Origin: Hamadaea sp.
GTDB taxonomy: Bacteria > Actinomycetota > Actinomycetes > Mycobacteriales > Micromonosporaceae
Direction of reading: 5' to 3'
NCBI RefSeq assembly: GCF_013362815.1
Contig: NZ_JABFVK010000031.1
Location: forward strand, 124,001 to 188,000
DNA: 64,000 nucleotides
The notes under the pieces are model-generated. The model had not been told where the DNA came from. It was given only the letters and a program-made list of their open reading frames with translations, and did not search any database. Positions 58,056-64,000 of the stretch are shown here, piece by piece. Every line of letters starts with the position of its first letter. The stretch's first letter is position 1. The position numbers were made by a program, and so were the translations under genes.

Positions 58056-58946
58056 ATGACCGATCTGGTCATCCGCCCGCTCGTCGCGGGCGAGGAAGAT
58101 CTGTTCGACTCGCTGCCCGACCCCGGGCTCGTCGGCCGGGCCGCGTTCGGCGAGACATATCGAGATGGCAACTATCGTCCTGAGTGGACTTGGGTGGCCC
58201 TGCGCGACGGCGTGGTCGTCGCCCGGGCCGCCTGGTGGGCGGGTCCCGACGACCCGGCGCCGCTCGCCCTGGACTGGTTCGACTTCAGCGACGCCGACGC
58301 CGCGGCCGAACTGTTGCGGACCGCGCCGTTCAAGACCGAATACTCCATCTCACTCCCCAACGGCTGGCGCTCCGACGCCGCCATCCACGCCCAGGGTCAG
58401 GCCCGCATCGACGCCGCGATCGCGTCCGGCATGCGCGTCCTGGTCGAGCGGTACCGCTACCGCTGGACACCCGACTGCGGCCTGCCGGACCGTCCAGGCC
58501 GCCTCGAGTTCCGGCCGGTGCCGGACGACGCCGTGATCCACGACGTGCTGCGCCGCATCGCGGAGGGCAGCCTCGACGCACACACCCGCCGGGTCGCCGA
58601 CGAACAAGGCGTCGACGCGGCGGCTCAGGAGGACCTCGACATCCTCCGCTGGCTGCCGAGCCCGCGCGATTGGTGGCGGCTCGCGTACACGGCCGACGGC
58701 GAGCTCGCCGGAATCACGGTTCCGGCGCGCAACTACAACGATCCGATCGTCGGTTTCATCGGCGTCCTGCCCGAACATCGGGGCCACGGCTACGCGTACG
58801 ACTTGCTGTCCGAGGCGACCCACCTGCTGGTCGCGGAGGGCGCGGATCGCATCGTGGCCGCGACGGACCAGCCGAACAAGCCCATGGCCGCGACGTTCGC
58901 GCGAGCCGGCTACCCGATCGAGCGCGAGCGCATCGATCTAATCTGA
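58056..58946 (+). CDS. GNAT-family acetyltransferase
   Basis: A 296-residue protein: N-terminal part (VIRPLVAGEEDLFDSLPDPG) and a C-terminal GNAT core with motif A VGFIGVLPEHRGHGYAYDLLSEATHLL (RGHGYA, acetyl-CoA pyrophosphate loop) and motif B-like ATDQPNKPMAATFARAGYPI. About twice the minimal GNAT length, with a duplicated-fold N-terminal half. Substrate unknown. ATG 58056 has AAGGA at 5 nt. Confidence 0.85.
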   Translation: MTDLVIRPLVAGEEDLFDSLPDPGLVGRAAFGETYRDGNYRPEWTWVALRDGVVVARAAWWAGPDDPAPLALDWFDFSDADAAAELLRTAPFKTEYSISLPNGWRSDAAIHAQGQARIDAAIASGMRVLVERYRYRWTPDCGLPDRPGRLEFRPVPDDAVIHDVLRRIAEGSLDAHTRRVADEQGVDAAAQEDLDILRWLPSPRDWWRLAYTADGELAGITVPARNYNDPIVGFIGVLPEHRGHGYAYDLLSEATHLLVAEGADRIVAATDQPNKPMAATFARAGYPIERERIDLI

Positions 58947-58997
58947 TCAACTTGTACGCACAAAGCAGTGCCCGCCGCTGGTGAGTACCGTCGCGGT

Positions 58998-59612
58998 GTG
59001 ACCTTCGTGATCGCGTTCGACCTCGGGGGAGTGCTGTTCAGCGACGGCACGGCCGAATTCGTCGACCACCTGCATCGGGCGTACGCCGTCGACCCAGCCC
59101 GCTCCGGCGAGCTGCTCCACGGCGAACTCGGGAGCGCGTACCGGGAGGGAAGGCTTACCCGCCAAGACTTCTGGTACGCGTTCCGCGAGTCACTGCAGCT
59201 GACGGCTTCCGAGGAGGATCTCGCAGCGAGATGGATCGACGGTTACCGCCTCAACGTGGGTACCCGGGATCTGATCGCTGACCTTGCCGGCCACTACGAC
59301 GTCTACTACCTGTCGGACAACGTGGCCGACCGCATCGAGGCAGTCGAGCGCCGCTACGGTTTCCTGCGGCTGTTCAAGGGCGGCGTGTTCTCCCACGAAG
59401 CCGGCGTACGCAAGCCGAATCGCGCGATCTACGAGCGCTTGCTGGACATCGTCGGCGGGTCGGCGGACCAGGTGATCTATGTGGACGACAAGGAATGGGC
59501 GTTGACGCCGGCCGCCGAGCTCGGCATGATCACGATCCTGTTCCGCGACAGCGACCAAGTACGCCGCGACGTCCAAGCGCGGATTTCCCCACGGTCCGAT
59601 CAGCCCTCATGA
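58998..59612 (+). CDS. HAD-superfamily hydrolase
   Basis: A 204-residue HAD phosphatase-like enzyme: motif I FDLGGVLF (Asp nucleophile), motif II YLSDN, motif III RKPN (Lys), motif IV VDDKEWALTPAAELG. The helical cap (ELLHGELGSAYREGRLTRQDFW) is of the C1 type as in epoxide hydrolase N-terminal phosphatase and HAD-IA enzymes. GTG 58998 is the start nearest the conserved sequence; no Shine-Dalgarno, possibly leaderless. Substrate unknown. Confidence 0.88.
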   Translation: MTFVIAFDLGGVLFSDGTAEFVDHLHRAYAVDPARSGELLHGELGSAYREGRLTRQDFWYAFRESLQLTASEEDLAARWIDGYRLNVGTRDLIADLAGHYDVYYLSDNVADRIEAVERRYGFLRLFKGGVFSHEAGVRKPNRAIYERLLDIVGGSADQVIYVDDKEWALTPAAELGMITILFRDSDQVRRDVQARISPRSDQPS

Positions 59613-59685
59613 TCGTGTGCGCTGAAAACGTTGTCGGAGGCCGTTCTCGACGTTTCCAGCTCACTGGATCAAGCGCCCGACGGGA

Positions 59686-60327
59686 TCAGGGGAGCAGTTC
59701 GCGTACGAGGGCGTCGGTGAGCCAACTGCGGTAGCGCTGCGAGTCCCAGCCGCGATGGCGCCGAAGCAGCTGATGCAGGTGCGGTGAGCTGAGGGCGTAC
59801 AGGATGTCGGCGGCGGTCGCCGTGTCCAGGCCCGGCCGCAACGCGCCGTGGTCGTGGAGCGCCTCGGCGAAGGCGAGCATCACCTCGTGGTGGGCCTGGG
59901 AGCCGGCGTCGGCGGCCGCTCGCATGTCCGGGTCCGCCCCGGCCGCCTCGACGCTCACCATGATCAGATCGCCGGCCCGGTCCAGCAGATCACTTCCGTA
60001 CGCGACGAACCGCTCGATTGCGAGACGCGGGTCGGCGGCCTGACGGGCGGCGGCGATTTCGGGGCGGTCGGCGACTCGGACGGGCTCCTCGTCGCCGACC
60101 GTTGCGACGCCGAGGGTGTGGCCGAAGAGTTTGACCTTCGTCGGGAACGCATCGTAGAGGGTGCGCTCGCCGACCCCGGCCGCCGCCGCGACCTGCTTCA
60201 TCGTCGTCGCGGCGAATCCTTGGCCGGTGAACAGCCGCTGAGCGGCGTCGCGGATGCGCTCGCGCGTGGACGCCGCCGCGGCGGCGCGGGCGGGCGAGCG
60301 GTAGGTCCTCTTGACGGGGTGCGCCAT
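59686..60327 (-). CDS. TetR-family transcriptional regulator
   Basis: A 213-residue regulator: STRERIRDAAQRLFTGQGFAATTMKQVAAAAGVGERTLYDAFPTKVKLFGHTL is the HTH, followed by a helical ligand domain. ATG 60327 lies 7 nt after a TAGAAT -10-like box on the minus strand, consistent with a leaderless message; an ATG three codons earlier (60336) is in frame. Divergent from the VOC gene with a GGCGCAG/CTGCGCC palindrome between. Confidence 0.88.
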   Translation of the reverse strand: MAHPVKRTYRSPARAAAAASTRERIRDAAQRLFTGQGFAATTMKQVAAAAGVGERTLYDAFPTKVKLFGHTLGVATVGDEEPVRVADRPEIAAARQAADPRLAIERFVAYGSDLLDRAGDLIMVSVEAAGADPDMRAAADAGSQAHHEVMLAFAEALHDHGALRPGLDTATAADILYALSSPHLHQLLRRHRGWDSQRYRSWLTDALVRELLP

Positions 60328-60349
60328 GAGGAGCATTCTACAGATATTC

Positions 60350-60368
60350 GGCGCAGCGCTACTGCGCC
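60350..60368. promoter_or_regulatory. Palindrome between TetR and VOC genes
   Basis: GGCGCAG-CGCTA-CTGCGCC: perfect 7-bp arms, 23 nt from the TetR start and 22 nt from the VOC start. A probable TetR operator controlling both. Confidence 0.7.
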
Positions 60369-60389
60369 CAATTGGCCCGGGGGTTCACG

Positions 60390-60884
60390 ATGACCGCACC
60401 CATGACCATGCCCGTCCTGTCCGGCATCCATCACATCAAGATCCCGGTCACCGACCTGACCCGCTCGGTCGACTGGTACAGCCGGGTCTTCGGCTTCCGG
60501 ACCACCATCGAGTTCCCCGAGGCCGACGGCGTCGTCCGCGGCGTGGCCGGCACCGCGCCCGGCCTGGGCGAAACCATGATCGCCTTCCGGGTGAACCCGC
60601 AGGCGGCCGAAGGCTGCAAAGGCTTCGATCCGGTCAGCTTCGCCGTCGACGGCAAGGCCGACATCGAGGCGTGGGCCGCCCGCCTCGACGAACTCGGCGT
60701 GAACCGCTCGCCGGTGATCGAGGCGTCGATCGGCTGGCTGCTCGTCTTCGACGACCCCGACGGTCTGACGTTGCACCTGTACTCGTGGGCGAAGCACGGC
60801 ATCGACCAGTCACACCGTCCCGGCTACGGCCACGCAGTCGCGCAGGAAGAAGCGAACGAAACGGCGCACGAAGGAGCGCGCTGA
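60390..60884 (+). CDS. VOC-family (glyoxalase/bleomycin-resistance-like) protein
   Basis: A 164-residue protein with one VOC domain: IHHIKIPVTDLTRSVDWYSRVFGFRTTIEFPEADG, metal-ligand candidate His of HHIKI, FAVDGKADIEAWAARLDELGV and LLVFDDPDGLTLHLYSW (Glu-to-His at the distal ligand, LHLYS). Could be a dioxygenase, isomerase or binding protein. ATG 60390 is chosen over an in-frame start 18 nt upstream by nearness to the GGGGG site. Confidence 0.83.
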   Translation: MTAPMTMPVLSGIHHIKIPVTDLTRSVDWYSRVFGFRTTIEFPEADGVVRGVAGTAPGLGETMIAFRVNPQAAEGCKGFDPVSFAVDGKADIEAWAARLDELGVNRSPVIEASIGWLLVFDDPDGLTLHLYSWAKHGIDQSHRPGYGHAVAQEEANETAHEGAR

Positions 60885-60951
60885 CCGTCCTGCGAAGTCG
60901 CGCCCGCTCCGGTACCGTTCGCTGATCATCGCGACGGACCGGAGTGCGGAC

Positions 60952-61803
60952 ATGAACGACGTGGCCACGCAGGCGTACGAGGCCTGGGAGTCCGAGGACT
61001 GGCTGGTCGCCGGTCGGCTGCTCGAACAGGCGGTGGCTCAGGAACGCGATCCCCAGCAGATCGCCATTCTGTGGTTCGACGCCGCGCTGGCGTACAAGTT
61101 CGCCCGTGACTGGCCCAAGGCGTACCAGTTGGGAAAGACCGCGGCGAGTCTGGTGACCCGCGGGCAGCAAGAACCGGCGTTCTGGAATCTGGGCATCGCC
61201 GCGACCGTACTCCGCGACTGGGCCACCGCGCGCGACGCCTGGACCGGCTACGGCCTCACCTTGCCCGACGGCGAAGGCGAGATCTCCGGCCGCTTCGGCA
61301 TGACCTGCGTACGCATTCAGACCGCCGAGGGGCAGGAAGTCGTGTGGGCGCAACGACTTTGCCCCACTCGGGCTCGCATCACGAACGTGCCGTTCCACCC
61401 GTCGCGCCGATACGGCGAGATCGTCCTCCACGACGGCGCACCGAACGGCGAGCGCGTCTTCGACGGGCACGCGTACCCGGTCTTCGACGAGATCATGCTG
61501 TTCGAGCCGTCGCCCACGCCCACGCTGTCGGTGATGATCACCTCTGCCGACATGGCTGACACGGTGGCCCTGGCCGACCTGTTCGCCGAGCATGACTTCG
61601 GCGGTGAAGTCATGTCCAGCCGAGTCGTGATGTGCAAATGCTGCAGCGAAGGCTCGGTCACTCAGGAGCGCACGTTCGAGGCCGGCCGCCAGCAGATGCT
61701 GCTCGGTGCGCCCGAGGACGCCGCCCGTCGCCTTCTCGACCAGTGGAAAGGCGCGGAACAGGGCCGCGCGTGGTCGGACCTCCACGTACTCGAAGCCGCC
61801 TGA
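60952..61803 (+). CDS. Tetratricopeptide-repeat-like protein
   Basis: A 283-residue protein. The N-terminal third has TPR-like helices (QAYEAWESEDWLVAGRLLEQAVAQERDPQQIAILWFDAALAYKFARDWPKAYQLGKTAASL, PAFWNLGIAATVLRDWATARDAWTGYG). The rest is mixed alpha/beta with no motif I can name (EIVLHDGAPNGERVFDGHAYPVFDEIMLFEPSPTPTLSVMI; a CKCC cluster near residue 225). Such proteins are often near toxin-immunity genes, but nothing here confirms it. ATG 60952 has GGAG further upstream (GGAGTGCGGAC). Confidence 0.75.
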   Translation: MNDVATQAYEAWESEDWLVAGRLLEQAVAQERDPQQIAILWFDAALAYKFARDWPKAYQLGKTAASLVTRGQQEPAFWNLGIAATVLRDWATARDAWTGYGLTLPDGEGEISGRFGMTCVRIQTAEGQEVVWAQRLCPTRARITNVPFHPSRRYGEIVLHDGAPNGERVFDGHAYPVFDEIMLFEPSPTPTLSVMITSADMADTVALADLFAEHDFGGEVMSSRVVMCKCCSEGSVTQERTFEAGRQQMLLGAPEDAARRLLDQWKGAEQGRAWSDLHVLEAA

Positions 61804-61860
61804 CGGGCCGGCCTGATGAGTGCAATCCGTGCACATAGTGAGTAGCTAGGTAGTAGCGGA

Positions 61861-62445
61861 GTGTCGTACATACCGGGCAGACTGTCCGGCATGCTCGCGC
61901 ACACCCGCTCCGACCTGGCCCACCTCGTCTCCACCGGGGTGAAGGTCAAGTACCTCCACTTCTGGGGGCATCAACCGCAGCCCGACGGCAGCGTCGGCGC
62001 CGGCTGTCTCAGCCAGTGGTGGCCGGCCTCGTTCGTCGTCGGCGGCCGGGCGTACGCCACTGCCGAGCACTGGATGATGTGGTCGAAGGCCAAGCTCTTC
62101 GGTGACGACGAGATCGCCGAGAAGGTGCTCGACGCGTCGACGCCGGGGGAGGCGAAGAAGCTGGGCCGCGAGGTGCTCGACTTCGATCAGCAGACCTGGG
62201 ACGACAACCGGTACGCGATCGTGGTGGCGGGCAGTGCGGCGAAGTTCCGCCAGCACGACGACCTGCGGGCGTACCTGCTCGGGACGGGGGAGCGGGTGCT
62301 CGTCGAAGCGAGTCCGCTGGATCGGATCTGGGGCATCGGGCTGGCTGCGGCCGACCCGCGCGCTGCCAATCCCGCGCAGTGGCGTGGACTGAACCTGCTC
62401 GGGTTCGCGCTGATGGAGGCGCGGGACGCTATTCGGGCGGAGTGA
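61861..62445 (+). CDS. NADAR-family protein (YbiA/DUF1768-like)
   Basis: A 194-residue NADAR domain: KYLHFWGHQPQPDGS, CLSQWWPASFVVGGRAYATAEHWMMWSKAKLFGDDEIAEKVLDASTPGEAKKLGREV, and SPLDRIWGIGLAAADP: the conserved FWG, YxxxEHWMMxxKA and DxxWGIG motifs are present. NADAR proteins are N-glycosidases; some remove ADP-ribose from modified guanine in DNA/RNA or act on riboflavin-pathway intermediates. GTG 61861 is the first start; an ATG at 61891 is a shorter option. Its end overlaps the converging HEAT gene by 17 nt. Confidence 0.9.
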   Translation: MSYIPGRLSGMLAHTRSDLAHLVSTGVKVKYLHFWGHQPQPDGSVGAGCLSQWWPASFVVGGRAYATAEHWMMWSKAKLFGDDEIAEKVLDASTPGEAKKLGREVLDFDQQTWDDNRYAIVVAGSAAKFRQHDDLRAYLLGTGERVLVEASPLDRIWGIGLAAADPRAANPAQWRGLNLLGFALMEARDAIRAE

Positions 62446-63292
62446 GCGCCAGCGCCATGAGGCCGGCCAGCGGACGCGGCCAGCCCGGTACGCTCAACGG
62501 CTTGCGCGGGTCGCGTTCGTCGGTCAGCATCCGGCGTACGTGAGACGGAACCGCCGGCCGCGTACGCCGGGCGACCGCGATCGCCGCCGTCCAACGGATC
62601 ATCGGCGAGGCGTCTGTCAGCTGCGCGCTGAGTCGGGGCAGCACGACGTCGTCGTGGCCCGACATGTGGCCGAGGGCCAGGTTGGCGCTGGCCCGGACGA
62701 CACCGCCGTCGGGAACCGCAACCAAGTCGTCTAGCAGCGAAGACGTCGGCGGAACCCAGGTGAGCAGTTCGGCGGCGCGCGCGGCGACCTCGGGATCGGC
62801 GTCGGCGAGCCAGCGCCGGAAGACTTCGCCGTTCGGCGTGAACGCGGCGTACGCGTCGGCGGCCCACACCTGGTCGGCGAGGTTCATTACGTCGAAGTCG
62901 TCGCCCGAGTCGTCGATCTCCCCGTCGTAGAAGGCGGGAAGCAGCTCGCTGATGCGACGGCGGAGCTTGTCGTCGAACCCGGGGAACCCGGCGAACGGCA
63001 GGTAACGGTCGTCGAGGTCGCCCACGCCGACGAGGCGGAGCAGGTCGACGACGAGCGGCCGATCCGGCGTACGCGTGGAGTCGGCGAGCTCGACCAGCAA
63101 CGGGACGGCGTATGCGCTCGCCTCCCAGCGGGTGCCCTGGTGGTAGACATTGCCCCGCAGCTGGTAATGCGCCCGGCCGCGTACCTCCACATCGTCCGAG
63201 CGGAGATCGCCGAGCAGCCCCGGAACGTCGTCCGCCGTCCCGTACGCATGGTGCAACCGGTGCCACGGAATCGGATCATTTGCCGTAGTCAT
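62429..63292 (-). CDS. HEAT-repeat protein
   Basis: A 287-residue helical-repeat protein: VPGLLGDLRSDDVEVRGRAHYQLRGNVYHQGTRWEASAYAVPLLVELADSTRTPDRPLVVDLLRLVGVGD, DPEVAARAAELLTWVPP, DGGVVRASANLALGHMSGHDDVVLPRLSAQLTDASPMIRWTAAIAVARRTRPAV. Repeats of this type are protein scaffolds. It overlaps the macrodomain gene by 17 nt upstream and converges with the NADAR gene. ATG 63292 lies within the macro gene. Confidence 0.87.
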   Translation of the reverse strand: MTTANDPIPWHRLHHAYGTADDVPGLLGDLRSDDVEVRGRAHYQLRGNVYHQGTRWEASAYAVPLLVELADSTRTPDRPLVVDLLRLVGVGDLDDRYLPFAGFPGFDDKLRRRISELLPAFYDGEIDDSGDDFDVMNLADQVWAADAYAAFTPNGEVFRRWLADADPEVAARAAELLTWVPPTSSLLDDLVAVPDGGVVRASANLALGHMSGHDDVVLPRLSAQLTDASPMIRWTAAIAVARRTRPAVPSHVRRMLTDERDPRKPLSVPGWPRPLAGLMALALTPPE

Positions 63293-63752
63293 ACACCGTC
63301 ACCGGGATGTCCCGCGCGCACAGTGTGCGTACAAGTAGAGGCTCGATCTTGTCCCACGAACCGCCGGCGAGCCCCGTGCCGATGCGCGGCATGTGCACGG
63401 ACGCGCCGGACGGCAGCAGCTCCGCGAGCCTCGCGAGACAGCGTTCGACGGCGTCGTAGCGGATCGGCGGGCCGTTGCTGCCGATCTTCATGCCGTGCTG
63501 GCCGATCAGGTTGGCCACCCAGGTGTCCGCCGTGACCTGGACGAGCCGGACCGCGCCGAGACCGAAGTCGTTGCCCGCGCGGTGACGATGCCACTCGCGG
63601 TAGTCGCGCTCGGGCTCGGGCCATCGCCGCGAGATCGCGAGCACGAAGCCCTTGCCCCAGCCGCCGAGGTCGTTGCAGATGTGCGCGATCACCTTGGGGC
63701 CCTTGGCCTGCGGGCTCGTCGCGTCGCCCCGGACCACGGTGAGGGGTGTCAT
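63276..63752 (-). CDS. Macro domain protein (ADP-ribose-binding/hydrolase)
   Basis: A 158-residue macrodomain: GDATSPQAKGPKVIAHICNDLGGWGKGFVLAISRRWPEPERDYREWH, GAVRLVQVTADTWVANLIGQHGM, and IGTGLAGGSWDKIEPLL. The HICNDxGxWGKGF and MPRIGTGLAGGSW motifs match macrodomains of the TARG1/ALC1-like and DarG-like classes, which bind or remove ADP-ribose from macromolecules. ATG 63752 has no clear Shine-Dalgarno. It is the first gene of a macro-HEAT operon. Confidence 0.9.
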   Translation of the reverse strand: MTPLTVVRGDATSPQAKGPKVIAHICNDLGGWGKGFVLAISRRWPEPERDYREWHRHRAGNDFGLGAVRLVQVTADTWVANLIGQHGMKIGSNGPPIRYDAVERCLARLAELLPSGASVHMPRIGTGLAGGSWDKIEPLLVRTLCARDIPVTVYDYGK

Positions 63753-63791
63753 GCCGCGATGATGCCATCGAGGTATGACACCCCCGGCGGG

Positions 63792-64000
63792 TCACGGCAC
63801 GAACAAAGCCGTCAGCGACTGGTGGTTGGCCTCCACGATGATCGACTCGGCGCCCGCGTTGGCCGTTACCCGCGTCGAAGCGGAGAAGGTACGCGAGGAG
63901 CAGGCGGTCGAGACGGGCACAGCGGTATGCCAGGTGTTGATTTTGAAATGGTGCACGGTGTTCGTGACGGTGACGCCCGCAAGTGCGCCGTTGGTCGTCG
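63792..64000 (-). CDS. C-terminal end of an unidentified, probably secreted protein
   Basis: An open minus-strand frame runs in from the right edge to TGA at 63794-63792. The last about 69 residues read GVTVTNTVHHFKINTWHTAVPVSTACSSR, then TVTANAGAESIIVEANHQSLTALFVP-like sequence: beta-rich, one Cys, typical of a secreted or surface protein. No family recognised; the start is outside the window. Confidence 0.55.
   Translation of the reverse strand, partial: TTNGALAGVTVTNTVHHFKINTWHTAVPVSTACSSRTFSASTRVTANAGAESIIVEANHQSLTALFVP

Overview
The window is high-GC DNA with NTG starts, many ATGA/TGATG gene overlaps, Tat-type and CBM2-bearing secreted proteins, a SARP/AfsR regulator and leaderless regulator genes. 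This points to a filamentous actinomycete. The very frequent CGTACG/GTACGC strings and the gene content would suit Micromonosporaceae or a relative, but no rRNA or marker gene is present to prove it. I saw no tRNA, rRNA, CRISPR array, transposase or phage gene; the window looks like chromosomal accessory or adaptive DNA.

Layout. 1-3.4 kb: end of an APH-fold kinase, a membrane HhH protein coupled to a BON/OmpA protein, and a possible FHA-like regulator preceded by a tiny SD-led ORF. 3.4-8.7 kb: an FtsX-type ABC exporter, three tandem secreted I36 (SMPI-like) protease inhibitors and a secreted trypsin-like protease. 9-11.2 kb: a TetR/membrane protein/hydrolase operon with two near-identical palindromic operators. 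11.3-20.1 kb: a sulfur-scavenging block, consisting of a six-gene sulfonate operon (SsuA-SsuC-SsuB, a DszA/NtaA-type monooxygenase, an aldo/keto reductase, SsuD), a MerR-type regulator, and a secreted sulfatase preceded by an RRHIDL-type leader peptide and hairpins. 20-24.4 kb: SDR/TetR pair, a membrane protein, a TPR protein and a CbrC-family protein. 24.5-36.4 kb: a xylan-degradation pair (GH10-CBM13 xylanase and CE1-like esterase-CBM2) with a PaaX-like regulator between them, a secreted nuclease-like EEP-LTD protein, a B-lectin protein, a 5'-nucleotidase, and an ArsR-MFS pair. 36.4-38 kb: a BKACE gene relic and a secreted beta-rich protein.

38.0-51.9 kb, all on the minus strand, is a compact biosynthetic gene cluster that I cannot match to a known pathway. 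A SARP regulator leads a stand-alone NRPS adenylation domain, a carrier protein and a flavin amine oxidase, all overlapping by 4 nt. These are followed by an AMP-ligase, a DUF3050 (heme-oxygenase-like) protein, an ATP-grasp ligase, a PaaK-like ligase, an MFS exporter, an SDR, a hotdog thioesterase, a second PaaK-like ligase and a small CMD-family protein. The simplest reading is a carrier-bound amino acid that is oxidised, coupled to one or more acyl units and exported. The product is unknown.

52-64 kb: a pterin-dehydratase/VOC fusion, a lysozyme-amidase-lysozyme cell-wall-lytic set, a GH3 beta-glucosidase-CBM2 with a CebR-like operator, GNAT and HAD genes, a TetR/VOC divergon, a TPR protein, and a small ADP-ribose-linked neighbourhood: a NADAR protein convergent with a macrodomain-HEAT repeat operon. 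The last 200 bases hold the C-terminus of a further gene.
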